From positions 1 to 6,472 of the forward strand of contig DASSTP010000045.1 in NCBI GenBank assembly GCA_035707845.1: a stretch of DNA of 6,472 nucleotides. The letters run 5' to 3'. Below are positions 1-5,828 of the stretch, one piece after another. The translations under genes were made by a program, and so were the position numbers. Source of the stretch: CAMLHP01 sp035707845. Its GTDB lineage: Bacteria; Gemmatimonadota; Gemmatimonadetes; Gemmatimonadales; GWC2-71-9. Every line of letters begins with the position of its first letter. Position 1 is the first letter of the stretch. The notes under the pieces are model-generated. The model did not search any database. It was not told the origin of the DNA and saw only the letters and a program-made list of their open reading frames with translations.

Positions 1-3
1 CTG

Positions 4-25
4 ATGGGTGACGACGGACACCCAT
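4..25. repeat. Short perfect inverted repeat (hairpin)
   Basis: ATGGGTG at 4-10 is the exact reverse complement of CACCCAT at 19-25, with an 8-nt spacer between. The RNA could form a 7-bp stem on either strand. No T-run follows on either side, so an intrinsic terminator is not supported. With so little flanking sequence, chance cannot be excluded. Confidence 0.4.
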
Positions 26-99
26 GGAGAAGGCAAGCGGCCGGCCATGGCGCGCGCGCCTCGGAGTGAGCGCGTAACGCGTTGCAGAGAGCGCGCTTG

Positions 100-127
100 G
101 ACGAGAGACGAGGGACGGGGGGCGAGG
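100..127. repeat. Tandem 7-bp repeat, four GACGAGR-like units
   Basis: Four contiguous 7-mers can be read: GACGAGA (100-106), GACGAGG (107-113), GACGGGG (114-120) and GGCGAGG (121-127). The last two each differ from the consensus GACGAGR at one position. It resembles the GTCG-based arrays at 183-227 and 5751-5826 in unit length and purine-rich composition, but here all units point the same way. Function unknown. Confidence 0.6.
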
Positions 128-129
128 CG

Positions 130-186
130 GATGTGTTCGACCGGACACGTCGAGACGAAGGGCGATGTGGACCGACAGACACGTCG
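130..186. repeat. Imperfect direct repeat pair of about 22 bp
   Basis: Three blocks recur in the same order with slightly different spacers. GATGTG occurs at 130-135 and 164-169, GACCG at 139-143 and 170-174, and GACACGTCG at 144-152 and 178-186. The two copies start 34 bp apart. The second runs directly into the palindromic array that begins at 183. This looks like a degenerate local duplication and carries no protein signal. Confidence 0.45.
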
Positions 187-227
187 CAAGTCGTATGTCA
201 TACGACGTACGACCTATGACTTACGAC
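183..227. repeat. Palindromic array of 7-bp GTCRTAN units overlapping a stop codon
   Basis: The left half reads GTCGCAA, GTCGTAT, GTCATAC (183-203). The right half carries the reverse-complement units ATACGAC, GTACGAC, CTATGAC and TTACGAC (200-227), and the two halves share the hinge GTCATACGAC (197-206). The outer arms 183-199 and 211-227 pair at 14 of 17 positions, and 190-197 and 199-206 are perfect 8-bp complements around one base. On the minus strand the last unit, GTCGTAA, supplies the final serine codon and the TAA stop of the response regulator, so the repeat overlaps the coding end. There is no T-run after it, so it is not a classic terminator, though it may protect or end the message. 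Confidence 0.75.
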
Positions 228-1567
228 CGCCTTATCCCCAGCCGCCTCATGATCTTCAACAGACTCGCATGATCCGCCAGTCCCAGCGCCTCAGCGGTGC
301 GGGTGATCTGCCACTCATGTTCCTCCAGCGCCGAGAGGATGATGCGGCGCTCGGCCTCGGTCCGCTGATCCTGGAACGTGGTGCCCGGCGCGGTTGTGGC
401 GCCGGGGGTGCGGATCTCTTCCGGCACATGCTCGGCCCGGAGCACCTCGCCATCCGCGGCCAGCACCATCCGCTCCAGCACATTCCGGAGCTCGCGCACG
501 TTGTTCCGCTTCCAGTCATGCGCCATGAGCAGCGCCAGCGCCTCGCCCGAGAGCCGCTTCCGCAGCACGCCGAAGCGGTCGCAGATATCAGCCAGAAAGC
601 GCTCCGCGATGGCGCTGATGTCGGATGTGCGATCCCTGAGGGGCGGCACGCGGATGATGTGCGCGTTGAGCCGGTAAAGCAGGTCCTCGCGGAAGCGGCC
701 CTCCCGCACGTCGGCATCGAGATCGCGATTGGTGGCGGCCACGACGCGGGTCTGCACATCCACTGGCCTGGTGCTCCCGACCCGCGTGATACGATGTTCC
801 TCGAGCACGCGGAGCAGCTTGGCCTGCGCCGCGGCGGGCAGCTCGCCCACTTCATCGAGAAAGAGCGTCCCCTGTTCCGCCGCCTCGAAGGCGCCACGCC
901 GCGTAGTGACCGCACCGGTGAAGGCGCCTCGCTCGTGCCCGAACAGCTCGCTTTCCACCAGGTGCTCCGGCAGGGCTCCGCAGTTGATGGCAATGAACGG
1001 CGCTGACGGATGGGCGCCCAGCCGGTGGAGATCACGCGCGACCAGTTCCTTGCCGGTGCCGCTCTCCCCCAGGATCAGCACCGTGCTCGGGATGGGCCCG
1101 AGCTGCCGGATGGCTGCCTTCAGCTGCTGCATCGGCTGGCTGCTGCCCACCAGCGATGACTCGCCCAGGCGCTCCTGCAGCTGCATGACCTCGAGGCGCA
1201 GCCGGCGCCGCTCCAGCGCGCTGGTGAGTTCGTGCAGCACACGCTCCATCGGCTCCGCCTTGTCAATGAAGCCGTAGGCGCCGAGGCGAACCGCCTGGAT
1301 GCAGCGATCGAAGTTGCCAGTGCCGGTGTAGACAATGACGGGCACTTCCTCGCCGCGATGGTGCAGGGCCCGGAGCACCTCGAAGCCATCCATCCCCGGC
1401 ATTTCGAGATCCAGCAGCACGCAGTCGATGTCGTTCCGCGCGAGGCGCGTGAGAGCCTCCTCGCCGCCATCGGCAATGGAGGTATCGAAGTCCCCCAGCC
1501 GCTTGAGGTCGTACGCATACTGCTCGGCGAGCGGCCGGACATCGTCCACGATGAGAATGCGGGTCAC
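221..1567 (-). CDS. Sigma-54-dependent NtrC-family response regulator
   Basis: This 448-aa protein has the full three-domain layout of sigma-54 activators. Residues 1-115 form the receiver, with acidic pair D8/D9, phosphoacceptor D53, T81 and K103. Residues 139-370 form the AAA+ ATPase, with Walker A GESGTGKE (167-174), the sigma-54 contact loop GAFTGA (214-219), Walker B LFLDE ending in D238/E239, sensor I ATNRDL (278-283) and candidate arginine fingers R293 and R299. Residues 404-446 form a Fis-type helix-turn-helix. Phosphorylation by the kinase encoded just upstream should drive ATP-dependent opening of sigma-54 promoters. The start is GTG, inside the kinase stop (4-nt overlap), with GGAGA 9 nt upstream at 1577-1581. 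Oddities are WKRNNVREL at 352-360, where the family usually has WPGNVREL, and a stop codon inside a palindromic repeat. The family call is very secure; the target genes are unknown. Confidence 0.96.
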   Translation of the reverse strand: MTRILIVDDVRPLAEQYAYDLKRLGDFDTSIADGGEEALTRLARNDIDCVLLDLEMPGMDGFEVLRALHHRGEEVPVIVYTGTGNFDRCIQAVRLGAYGFIDKAEPMERVLHELTSALERRRLRLEVMQLQERLGESSLVGSSQPMQQLKAAIRQLGPIPSTVLILGESGTGKELVARDLHRLGAHPSAPFIAINCGALPEHLVESELFGHERGAFTGAVTTRRGAFEAAEQGTLFLDEVGELPAAAQAKLLRVLEEHRITRVGSTRPVDVQTRVVAATNRDLDADVREGRFREDLLYRLNAHIIRVPPLRDRTSDISAIAERFLADICDRFGVLRKRLSGEALALLMAHDWKRNNVRELRNVLERMVLAADGEVLRAEHVPEEIRTPGATTAPGTTFQDQRTEAERRIILSALEEHEWQITRTAEALGLADHASLLKIMRRLGIRRS

Positions 1568-3210
1568 GGGCGCGGGTCTCCAGCAGCCGCGTGGGGCAGG
1601 GAGACCTCGAAACGGGAGCCGGCGCCCGGACTGCTCGACGCGCGCAGGGAGCCGTTCAGCTCCATCACCAGCCGCCGCACGCTGGAGAGCCCGAGTCCCG
1701 TTCCTGCTTCCTTCGTTGTGCGGAAATCGCGGAACGCGCGGTCGAGCTCGGCGGCCGACATCCCGCGCCCTGTGTCCGTGATCGATATCGTCACCATGCT
1801 GGGCTGAACCTCGATGCCGGCCGTCACTGCACCCGCACCGTGAGGCAGGCTCTCGACGGCGTTGGATATGAGGTTATGCAGGATCCGCCGCAGTGTCGGT
1901 GCGTCGGCGGCCACCGCCACGTTGCCTGCCGAAGCTGGGATGTCGACGCCAACACGTGCCTCCCCGATGTCGCGCACGACATCGCGCAGCACGCCGGAGA
2001 CGATCACGCTTCCTCCTGCCAGCTTCGGCGAGAGCTGGGCATAGTTGCGCGCCATTGCCTCGAGATGCGCGACACTGGCCGTGAGGGTGGCCTCCCGCTC
2101 GCGATAGACCTGTCGCAAAGCGGGGGCATCATCGCTGGCGGCAAGCTCCGACAGGTGACGCAGGACGTTCCGGATGGGTGCCAGGCTGTTCTTGATGTCA
2201 TGATTCACCTGGCGGGCCAGGTCGCCGGTGGCTGCCCGGCGCTCGGCATCCCGCAGCTGCGCCACGCTCCGTCCCAGGCGGTGCTGCATGGCACCCAGGG
2301 CGGTGCTGAGCCGGCCGATCTCGTCACTCCGGCCGCTGGCAAAATCCTGGTCCAGGTGGTCCACGTCCACCTGCTCCGCCCGTTCCGTCAGGTCCTTGAG
2401 CGGCCGGCTCATGCGCGCACCGAGCAGCAGTGCAAGCACGGCAGCCACGATTCCGCTCAGCGCGAGGGCAACGGCAAGCTTCTGGGAGATCCCCTGGCGC
2501 AGTTCCGCGATGCCGCTGGCATGACGCCAGACGAGAATGTGAGCGCTGCTTTCCGCACCTGCCGCTGCAGCGAGGGGCAACGAAAATTCCGCGATGGTCG
2601 ATTGCGCCGGCGCCGAATCGCCGGGGAGTCGCATCGCGATGCCGATGGCCGTGTCGGGTGAGAGCGTGGCAAGCCAGGCCGAGTCGAGGACGGTACCGCC
2701 CGTGAGCCGCAGGCCGTGACCCGGAATGGGCACCGTGGCGCTGCGCGCCAGCACCGGCGCGGTACCCGTTGGAGTGCGTGCAAGCCACACGCGGGCGCTG
2801 TCCCCTTGCGGCAGGATCGGCTCCTGCTGGCCATAGAGGTTCCGGAACTGGCTCGCGCTCAGCACGGTGCCGCTCGAGTCCTGCAGTTGCACCGCATCGA
2901 GGCCCGCCGTGCTCGCCGTGCTCGCGGCGTAGTCGATCAGCCAGCGCCGGGCGTCGGCGTCGCCCGCGAGGGCACGGATGGTGCGCGCGTCCCGGGCGAG
3001 GTCGCGCGCAATGACATCGAGCCGGTCGCCGATGCGCGCACCCTCGGTGCTGAGCGCCCGTTGGACCTGCCCGACCGCGCGCCGATTGGCGGTCTCTTCA
3101 GCCAGGGCGACGCCGGATGAGAGCTCGCGCCGGACGCCGAGGGCAAAGACGATGAGGGGCAGGAGCGCGGCAACCAGCAGTGCAAGAATGAGCCGCCCGC
3201 GAAAGGTCAT
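1564..3210 (-). CDS. Membrane sensor histidine kinase (HAMP, HisKA, HATPase), partner of the adjacent NtrC-type regulator
   Basis: This 548-aa kinase has a membrane segment at about 7-25, an extracytoplasmic region of some 220 residues (26-244), a second membrane segment at about 245-265, a HAMP linker at about 265-318, then the catalytic core. The phosphorylated histidine is H337 in the H-box QVNHDIKNSLAPI. The N-box carries N446 and N450, G1 is DTGRGM (479-484) and G2 is GTGLGL (503-508), so the kinase looks active. The H-box resembles NtrY-type kinases, which pair with sigma-54 regulators. Around 104-126 the external region (VQLQDSSGTVLSA) recalls a Cache-type sensor fold; that is inference. 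The ATG overlaps the lipoprotein stop by 4 nt and has no visible ribosome site, so translation probably depends on coupling. The stop overlaps the regulator's GTG. The ligand is unknown. Confidence 0.95.
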   Translation of the reverse strand: MTFRGRLILALLVAALLPLIVFALGVRRELSSGVALAEETANRRAVGQVQRALSTEGARIGDRLDVIARDLARDARTIRALAGDADARRWLIDYAASTASTAGLDAVQLQDSSGTVLSASQFRNLYGQQEPILPQGDSARVWLARTPTGTAPVLARSATVPIPGHGLRLTGGTVLDSAWLATLSPDTAIGIAMRLPGDSAPAQSTIAEFSLPLAAAAGAESSAHILVWRHASGIAELRQGISQKLAVALALSGIVAAVLALLLGARMSRPLKDLTERAEQVDVDHLDQDFASGRSDEIGRLSTALGAMQHRLGRSVAQLRDAERRAATGDLARQVNHDIKNSLAPIRNVLRHLSELAASDDAPALRQVYREREATLTASVAHLEAMARNYAQLSPKLAGGSVIVSGVLRDVVRDIGEARVGVDIPASAGNVAVAADAPTLRRILHNLISNAVESLPHGAGAVTAGIEVQPSMVTISITDTGRGMSAAELDRAFRDFRTTKEAGTGLGLSSVRRLVMELNGSLRASSSPGAGSRFEVSLPHAAAGDPRP

Positions 3211-3956
3211 GGCGTCGGTCGGGTGATGAGCGTGGCGCGTGTCTCGATGAGCGCGGTGAGTCGCGCGCCGCAGAAGATGGACGCGATACTGTCCCGGGAG
3301 ACCAGCGGGACGGCCAGCACGATCCCTGACTCCCGCCCATCGCTCAGGGCCCAGCCGAACTCGCGCGACTCGAGGCCGATGGACGTCATGCCGGCCAGCG
3401 CAGCGAGCCGCTCGGCGATTTCGCGGGCCACCGGATCAGCGGCAAGATAGGCAATCCTCGGCCGCGGCTCGCGAACGCGGGCGATCATGCTGTCGCAGCG
3501 GAGCGGCACCGGCGGCGCAGTGATGGAGGGCTCGGCGTCCGTGCTCACGGCGAACCGGGCCAGGTCATCACGTACGCCCGAGGCGGAGCCGGAGTCGGCC
3601 AGTGCCGGTATCGGGATCATCGTGTCCGACACCAGCGCGTAGAGCCGGCCCCAGGGTAGCTGCTCGGCGGTCGCCGTGCCGGCAGGAAATGCCTTGAGGA
3701 ACGGGCCGTGGGCCACGGCCGGCAGCTGGCCGCGCGCCACCAGGACCGATGCGTCGCGCGTGTCTGCCAGCTGCCAGCGAATGGCGGAGGCGCCGAGCAG
3801 GCGCGCCAGCGAATCGGTATGCAGCGTGAGCGTGTCGGCAGGATCCGTGACCCAGATGAGCACGGTGTCGGGTGCCGTCACCGGGGCCGGCGGCGGCGCT
3901 CCCCGGCCGGCGCAGCCCGCGAGCGCGGCCAGTCCCACAAGGCATGCTCCTCTCAT
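3207..3956 (-). CDS. Predicted lipoprotein of unrecognised family, coupled to the histidine kinase
   Basis: This is a 249-aa exported protein I do not recognise. The N-terminus has a short hydrophobic stretch ending in a lipobox, L12-A13-G14-C15, followed by a Gly/Pro/Ala-rich linker to about residue 29, as in lipid-anchored proteins. Position 2 of the mature protein is Ala, not Asp, which by the E. coli rule favours the outer membrane. The rest alternates strands and helices: VLIWV (32-36), a helix near 48-55, LPWGRLYALV (100-109), then RIAYLAADP (167-175) with a helix, and a C-terminal strand-rich part ending in LITRPTP. This two-lobe look recalls periplasmic binding proteins, but I see no diagnostic motif. 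C154 and C229 could form a disulfide. Its stop overlaps the kinase ATG, so it may be a sensing accessory; that role is inferred. The start is the only ATG placing the lipobox correctly; its ribosome site is weak. Confidence 0.85.
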   Translation of the reverse strand: MRGACLVGLAALAGCAGRGAPPPAPVTAPDTVLIWVTDPADTLTLHTDSLARLLGASAIRWQLADTRDASVLVARGQLPAVAHGPFLKAFPAGTATAEQLPWGRLYALVSDTMIPIPALADSGSASGVRDDLARFAVSTDAEPSITAPPVPLRCDSMIARVREPRPRIAYLAADPVAREIAERLAALAGMTSIGLESREFGWALSDGRESGIVLAVPLVSRDSIASIFCGARLTALIETRATLITRPTP

Positions 3957-3993
3957 GCCCGAAAATTATCCCGGTTGGGGCTGCACCGGCCGG
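3957..3993 (-). promoter_or_regulatory. Short gap with a weak hairpin and a GATAAT hexamer: possible leaderless promoter or weak attenuator
   Basis: On the minus strand, just after the DUF4153 stop, CCGGT (3989-3985) can pair with ACCGG (3975-3971) across a 9-nt loop. It is followed by GATAATTTT at 3970-3962, the only AT-rich patch nearby. Two readings compete. GATAAT (3970-3965) matches the -10 consensus at five of six positions and lies 8 nt before the lipoprotein ATG, which would give a nearly leaderless transcript; the -35 position reads CCGGCC and does not match. Alternatively, the 5-bp stem plus T-rich tail is a poor intrinsic terminator that partly separates the two genes. No strong ribosome site is seen for the lipoprotein gene. 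Both readings are weak. Confidence 0.3.
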
Positions 3994-5733
3994 TTATCGC
4001 GACTCTCCCACCAGGAGCTGGCCACTCATGCCGCCCACGTGCAACGAGTCCTCCGGGCCGGAGACCCAGATATTGCTCGGGGCGAGCATCAGGCGCACGG
4101 CACCCGCGGTGCGCGCACTCAGCAGCTGACTGGGCCGGTCGGCACTGTCTGCTGCCAGCCACGCGAAGTACATGGAGTCGATGCGGAATCGCACTGGTGC
4201 CTGCGAATCCACCTGCACGTCCAGCCAGTCGTGGGTTGAGTCTCGCCGCACGCGGATGGCATGAGGTCCCGCGTGTGCGGCAATCGTGTCATCCGCAAAG
4301 TCGAGTGGCAGCAGCCAGTCATAACCCGTCGTCGGGATGGCCTGGCCCGGCGCCCTTCTCGCTGATTCGTGCGCGCTATATCCGCGCGCGCTCGACGCCG
4401 AGTACGTCACGCCCTTCATCGCGAGCAGCCGTGTGGCCACGGAGTCACGTACGGTCCAGAAGTTCCCGGACAGGTTGACGCCGGTGAGCGCCGAGTCGCC
4501 GAAGATTCGTTCCACCGCGCCCCGAGCGTCGTATTGCAGCAGGAAGCCGAGCGCGGCGCTGGCCTCGCGTGCGCGCTCCTCGGAGCGGTCGCTGCTGTTG
4601 AGCAGGTGAATGAGCCGATTGGCCTGGCTGTGCACCGAGAGATGGCGCACGCCCAGCGGCCCGCCAAAGCAGACCGCCAGCACTGCCGCGAGCGAGAGCG
4701 GGATGGTCCTGATGCTGGTGCCGCGCGAGACGATGTAGAGCACGGCGATACCGAGCAGCCAGACGGCCAGCACGAGTCCCAGGGTCCGGAGCGGCGTGAG
4801 GCCGTACGGCTCGACCCGCTTCCAGAGTGCGAGGATCAGCATGATGGCCGCGGGGACCAGCCCGATGAAGAGCCCCCGGGCGTAGAGGCGGATCCATCCC
4901 TCCTCAGGGAGTGACCGCAGCGGATGCACCAGCAGGAAGCCGAGCAGGCCGGCCACCGAGACGGCGGTCACCAGGTAGCCAATCCACCCGTTCGGCCACT
5001 GACCGGTCACGATGATCTTGCCGAGATACAGGACGAGGATGACGAGGTAAATGGCGACCAGCGGCATCAGCACATACTGCGTGAAGATCTTGAGCGCACG
5101 TGGATAGGTGCGGAATTCGAGCTCCTCGACCTCGTCCGGCACGCCGGCCAGGAAGATCCAGGGATGCACCAGGAAGGCCATGCAGAAGAAGAGCCGGGCG
5201 TAGCTCTCGCCCGGCACGTGCATGCCGAAAAGCTTGTCCAGCGCACCCAGGGCGACGGCGAGCCCCAGGAACAGCACCGCGGCAAACACCGCCGCGCGCA
5301 GGAAGCTCTCGAAGAGCCGGCGGTTGTACTGCCAGAATGCCGTCGTCTCCCGGCCACGGATGAACGGCAGCACCGCAGCGACGAGATGCAGGATGGCGGC
5401 GAGCTGAAGGAAGCGGACCATGTCCTGGTCCTTGCCCGGTCCCGGCCAGGTGATGAAGAAGAGCAGGAGCACCAGGAGGCCGGCCGCCTGCCACAGCACC
5501 TGGCGGGCGACACTCCAGCCGAGATAGCGCGCGCGCAGCGCAAAGCCGACGGAAAGCGGCAGGCCCAGCAGGGCCACGAGGGCATCGCGCCACAGCAGGT
5601 CATCGCCAGTCTTCGCATCCACCGCCACGACGGCAAATCCGGCCGCCGTTGCGCCGAGCAGAAGCGTGAGCGGAAACCGGCGGGCGACTTCACCCGCGCG
5701 TTGGACCAGGGCGGTAATGGAGGGGAAGCGCAT
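3994..5733 (-). CDS. DUF4153 family polytopic membrane protein
   Basis: This 579-aa integral membrane protein has about eleven predicted membrane segments between residues 21 and 360 (for example 21-40, 78-97, 144-166, 216-239, 284-303, 343-360) and a soluble C-terminal domain, 361-579. Phrases I associate with DUF4153 proteins include FWQYNRRLFESFLRA (133-147), the LDKLFG region (165-170), LKIFTQYVLMPLVAIYLV (214-231), TGQWPNGWIGYLVTA (243-257) and LWKRVEPYG (303-311). The family has no established biochemical function. The C-terminal domain is rich in short polar strands and probably sits outside the cytoplasm. The ATG is preceded by GGAG with a 6-nt spacer (5740-5743), which supports this start. 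The lipoprotein-kinase-regulator unit begins 37 bp downstream, so co-transcription is plausible. The 95-bp gap before the gene is largely repeat and I see no clear promoter in it. Confidence 0.88.
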   Translation of the reverse strand: MRFPSITALVQRAGEVARRFPLTLLLGATAAGFAVVAVDAKTGDDLLWRDALVALLGLPLSVGFALRARYLGWSVARQVLWQAAGLLVLLLFFITWPGPGKDQDMVRFLQLAAILHLVAAVLPFIRGRETTAFWQYNRRLFESFLRAAVFAAVLFLGLAVALGALDKLFGMHVPGESYARLFFCMAFLVHPWIFLAGVPDEVEELEFRTYPRALKIFTQYVLMPLVAIYLVILVLYLGKIIVTGQWPNGWIGYLVTAVSVAGLLGFLLVHPLRSLPEEGWIRLYARGLFIGLVPAAIMLILALWKRVEPYGLTPLRTLGLVLAVWLLGIAVLYIVSRGTSIRTIPLSLAAVLAVCFGGPLGVRHLSVHSQANRLIHLLNSSDRSEERAREASAALGFLLQYDARGAVERIFGDSALTGVNLSGNFWTVRDSVATRLLAMKGVTYSASSARGYSAHESARRAPGQAIPTTGYDWLLPLDFADDTIAAHAGPHAIRVRRDSTHDWLDVQVDSQAPVRFRIDSMYFAWLAADSADRPSQLLSARTAGAVRLMLAPSNIWVSGPEDSLHVGGMSGQLLVGESR

Positions 5734-5739
5734 GGGGGA

Positions 5740-5743
5740 CTCC
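5740..5743 (-). promoter_or_regulatory. Ribosome binding site of the DUF4153 gene
   Basis: On the minus strand GGAG lies 6 nt before the ATG at 5733. It is one of the clearest Shine-Dalgarno matches in the window and fixes the start choice. It lies between the gene and the palindromic array that begins at 5751, so the array would be inside or just before the 5' untranslated region. Confidence 0.65.
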
Positions 5744-5750
5744 AGGGTTG

Positions 5751-5826
5751 GTCGAGGGGTCGAGGGGTCAAGGAGTCGAGGACGATCCCTCGATCTCTCG
5801 ACCTCTCGGCCTCTCGACGTCTCGAC
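5751..5826. repeat. Inverted array of 8-bp GTCGAGRR units (4 left, 5 right)
   Basis: The array has an exact 8-bp period in both arms. The left arm is GTCGAGGG, GTCGAGGG, GTCAAGGA, GTCGAGGA (5751-5782). A 4-nt centre, CGAT (5783-5786), follows. The right arm carries the opposite orientation: CCCTCGAT, CTCTCGAC, CTCTCGGC, CTCTCGAC, GTCTCGAC (5787-5826). Paired outward from the centre, the arms match at 24 of 32 positions, so the transcript could fold into a long imperfect hairpin. It begins 2 nt after the DUF1634 stop codon and ends 17 nt before the DUF4153 start, filling nearly the whole gap. No T-run follows the hairpin on the minus strand. It could end or protect the upstream message, or be a dispersed genomic repeat; the sequence cannot decide. 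Confidence 0.85.
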
Positions 5827-5828
5827 CG

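Larger units (their letters stand above)
1..220. other. Non-coding, repeat-rich region downstream of the response regulator gene
   Basis: No convincing gene lies in this stretch. A plus-strand open frame crosses it, but that frame continues far into the antisense of the response regulator and reads as arginine-rich low-complexity protein, so I treat it as a by-product of GC-rich composition. The stretch is built largely of short repeats: a hairpin near the window edge, four tandem 7-bp GACGAGR units, a pair of imperfect direct repeats and the start of a 7-bp palindromic array. It is the 3' flank of the regulator cluster; what lies beyond position 1 is not visible. Confidence 0.6.

Noticed and set aside
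183..227. Classic intrinsic terminator
   Set aside because: The palindrome is large but is not followed by a T-run on the minus strand, so only a non-canonical 3'-end role can be suggested.
8..1006. Plus-strand open frame of 332 codons
   Set aside because: It lies mostly antisense to the response regulator, whose motifs are unmistakable. The translation is arginine/histidine-rich with no domain, as expected from GC-rich antisense frames.
1591..2661. Plus-strand open frame of 356 codons
   Set aside because: It is fully antisense to the histidine kinase and has no recognisable motif; composition explains the lack of stops.
5751..5826. CRISPR-like array
   Set aside because: Units are 8 bp, contiguous and without spacers, half are inverted, and no cas gene is in the window.
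5734..5828. Sigma-54 (-24/-12) promoter ahead of the DUF4153 gene
   Set aside because: No TGGCAC-N5-TTGCA-like pair is visible on the minus strand in this gap.
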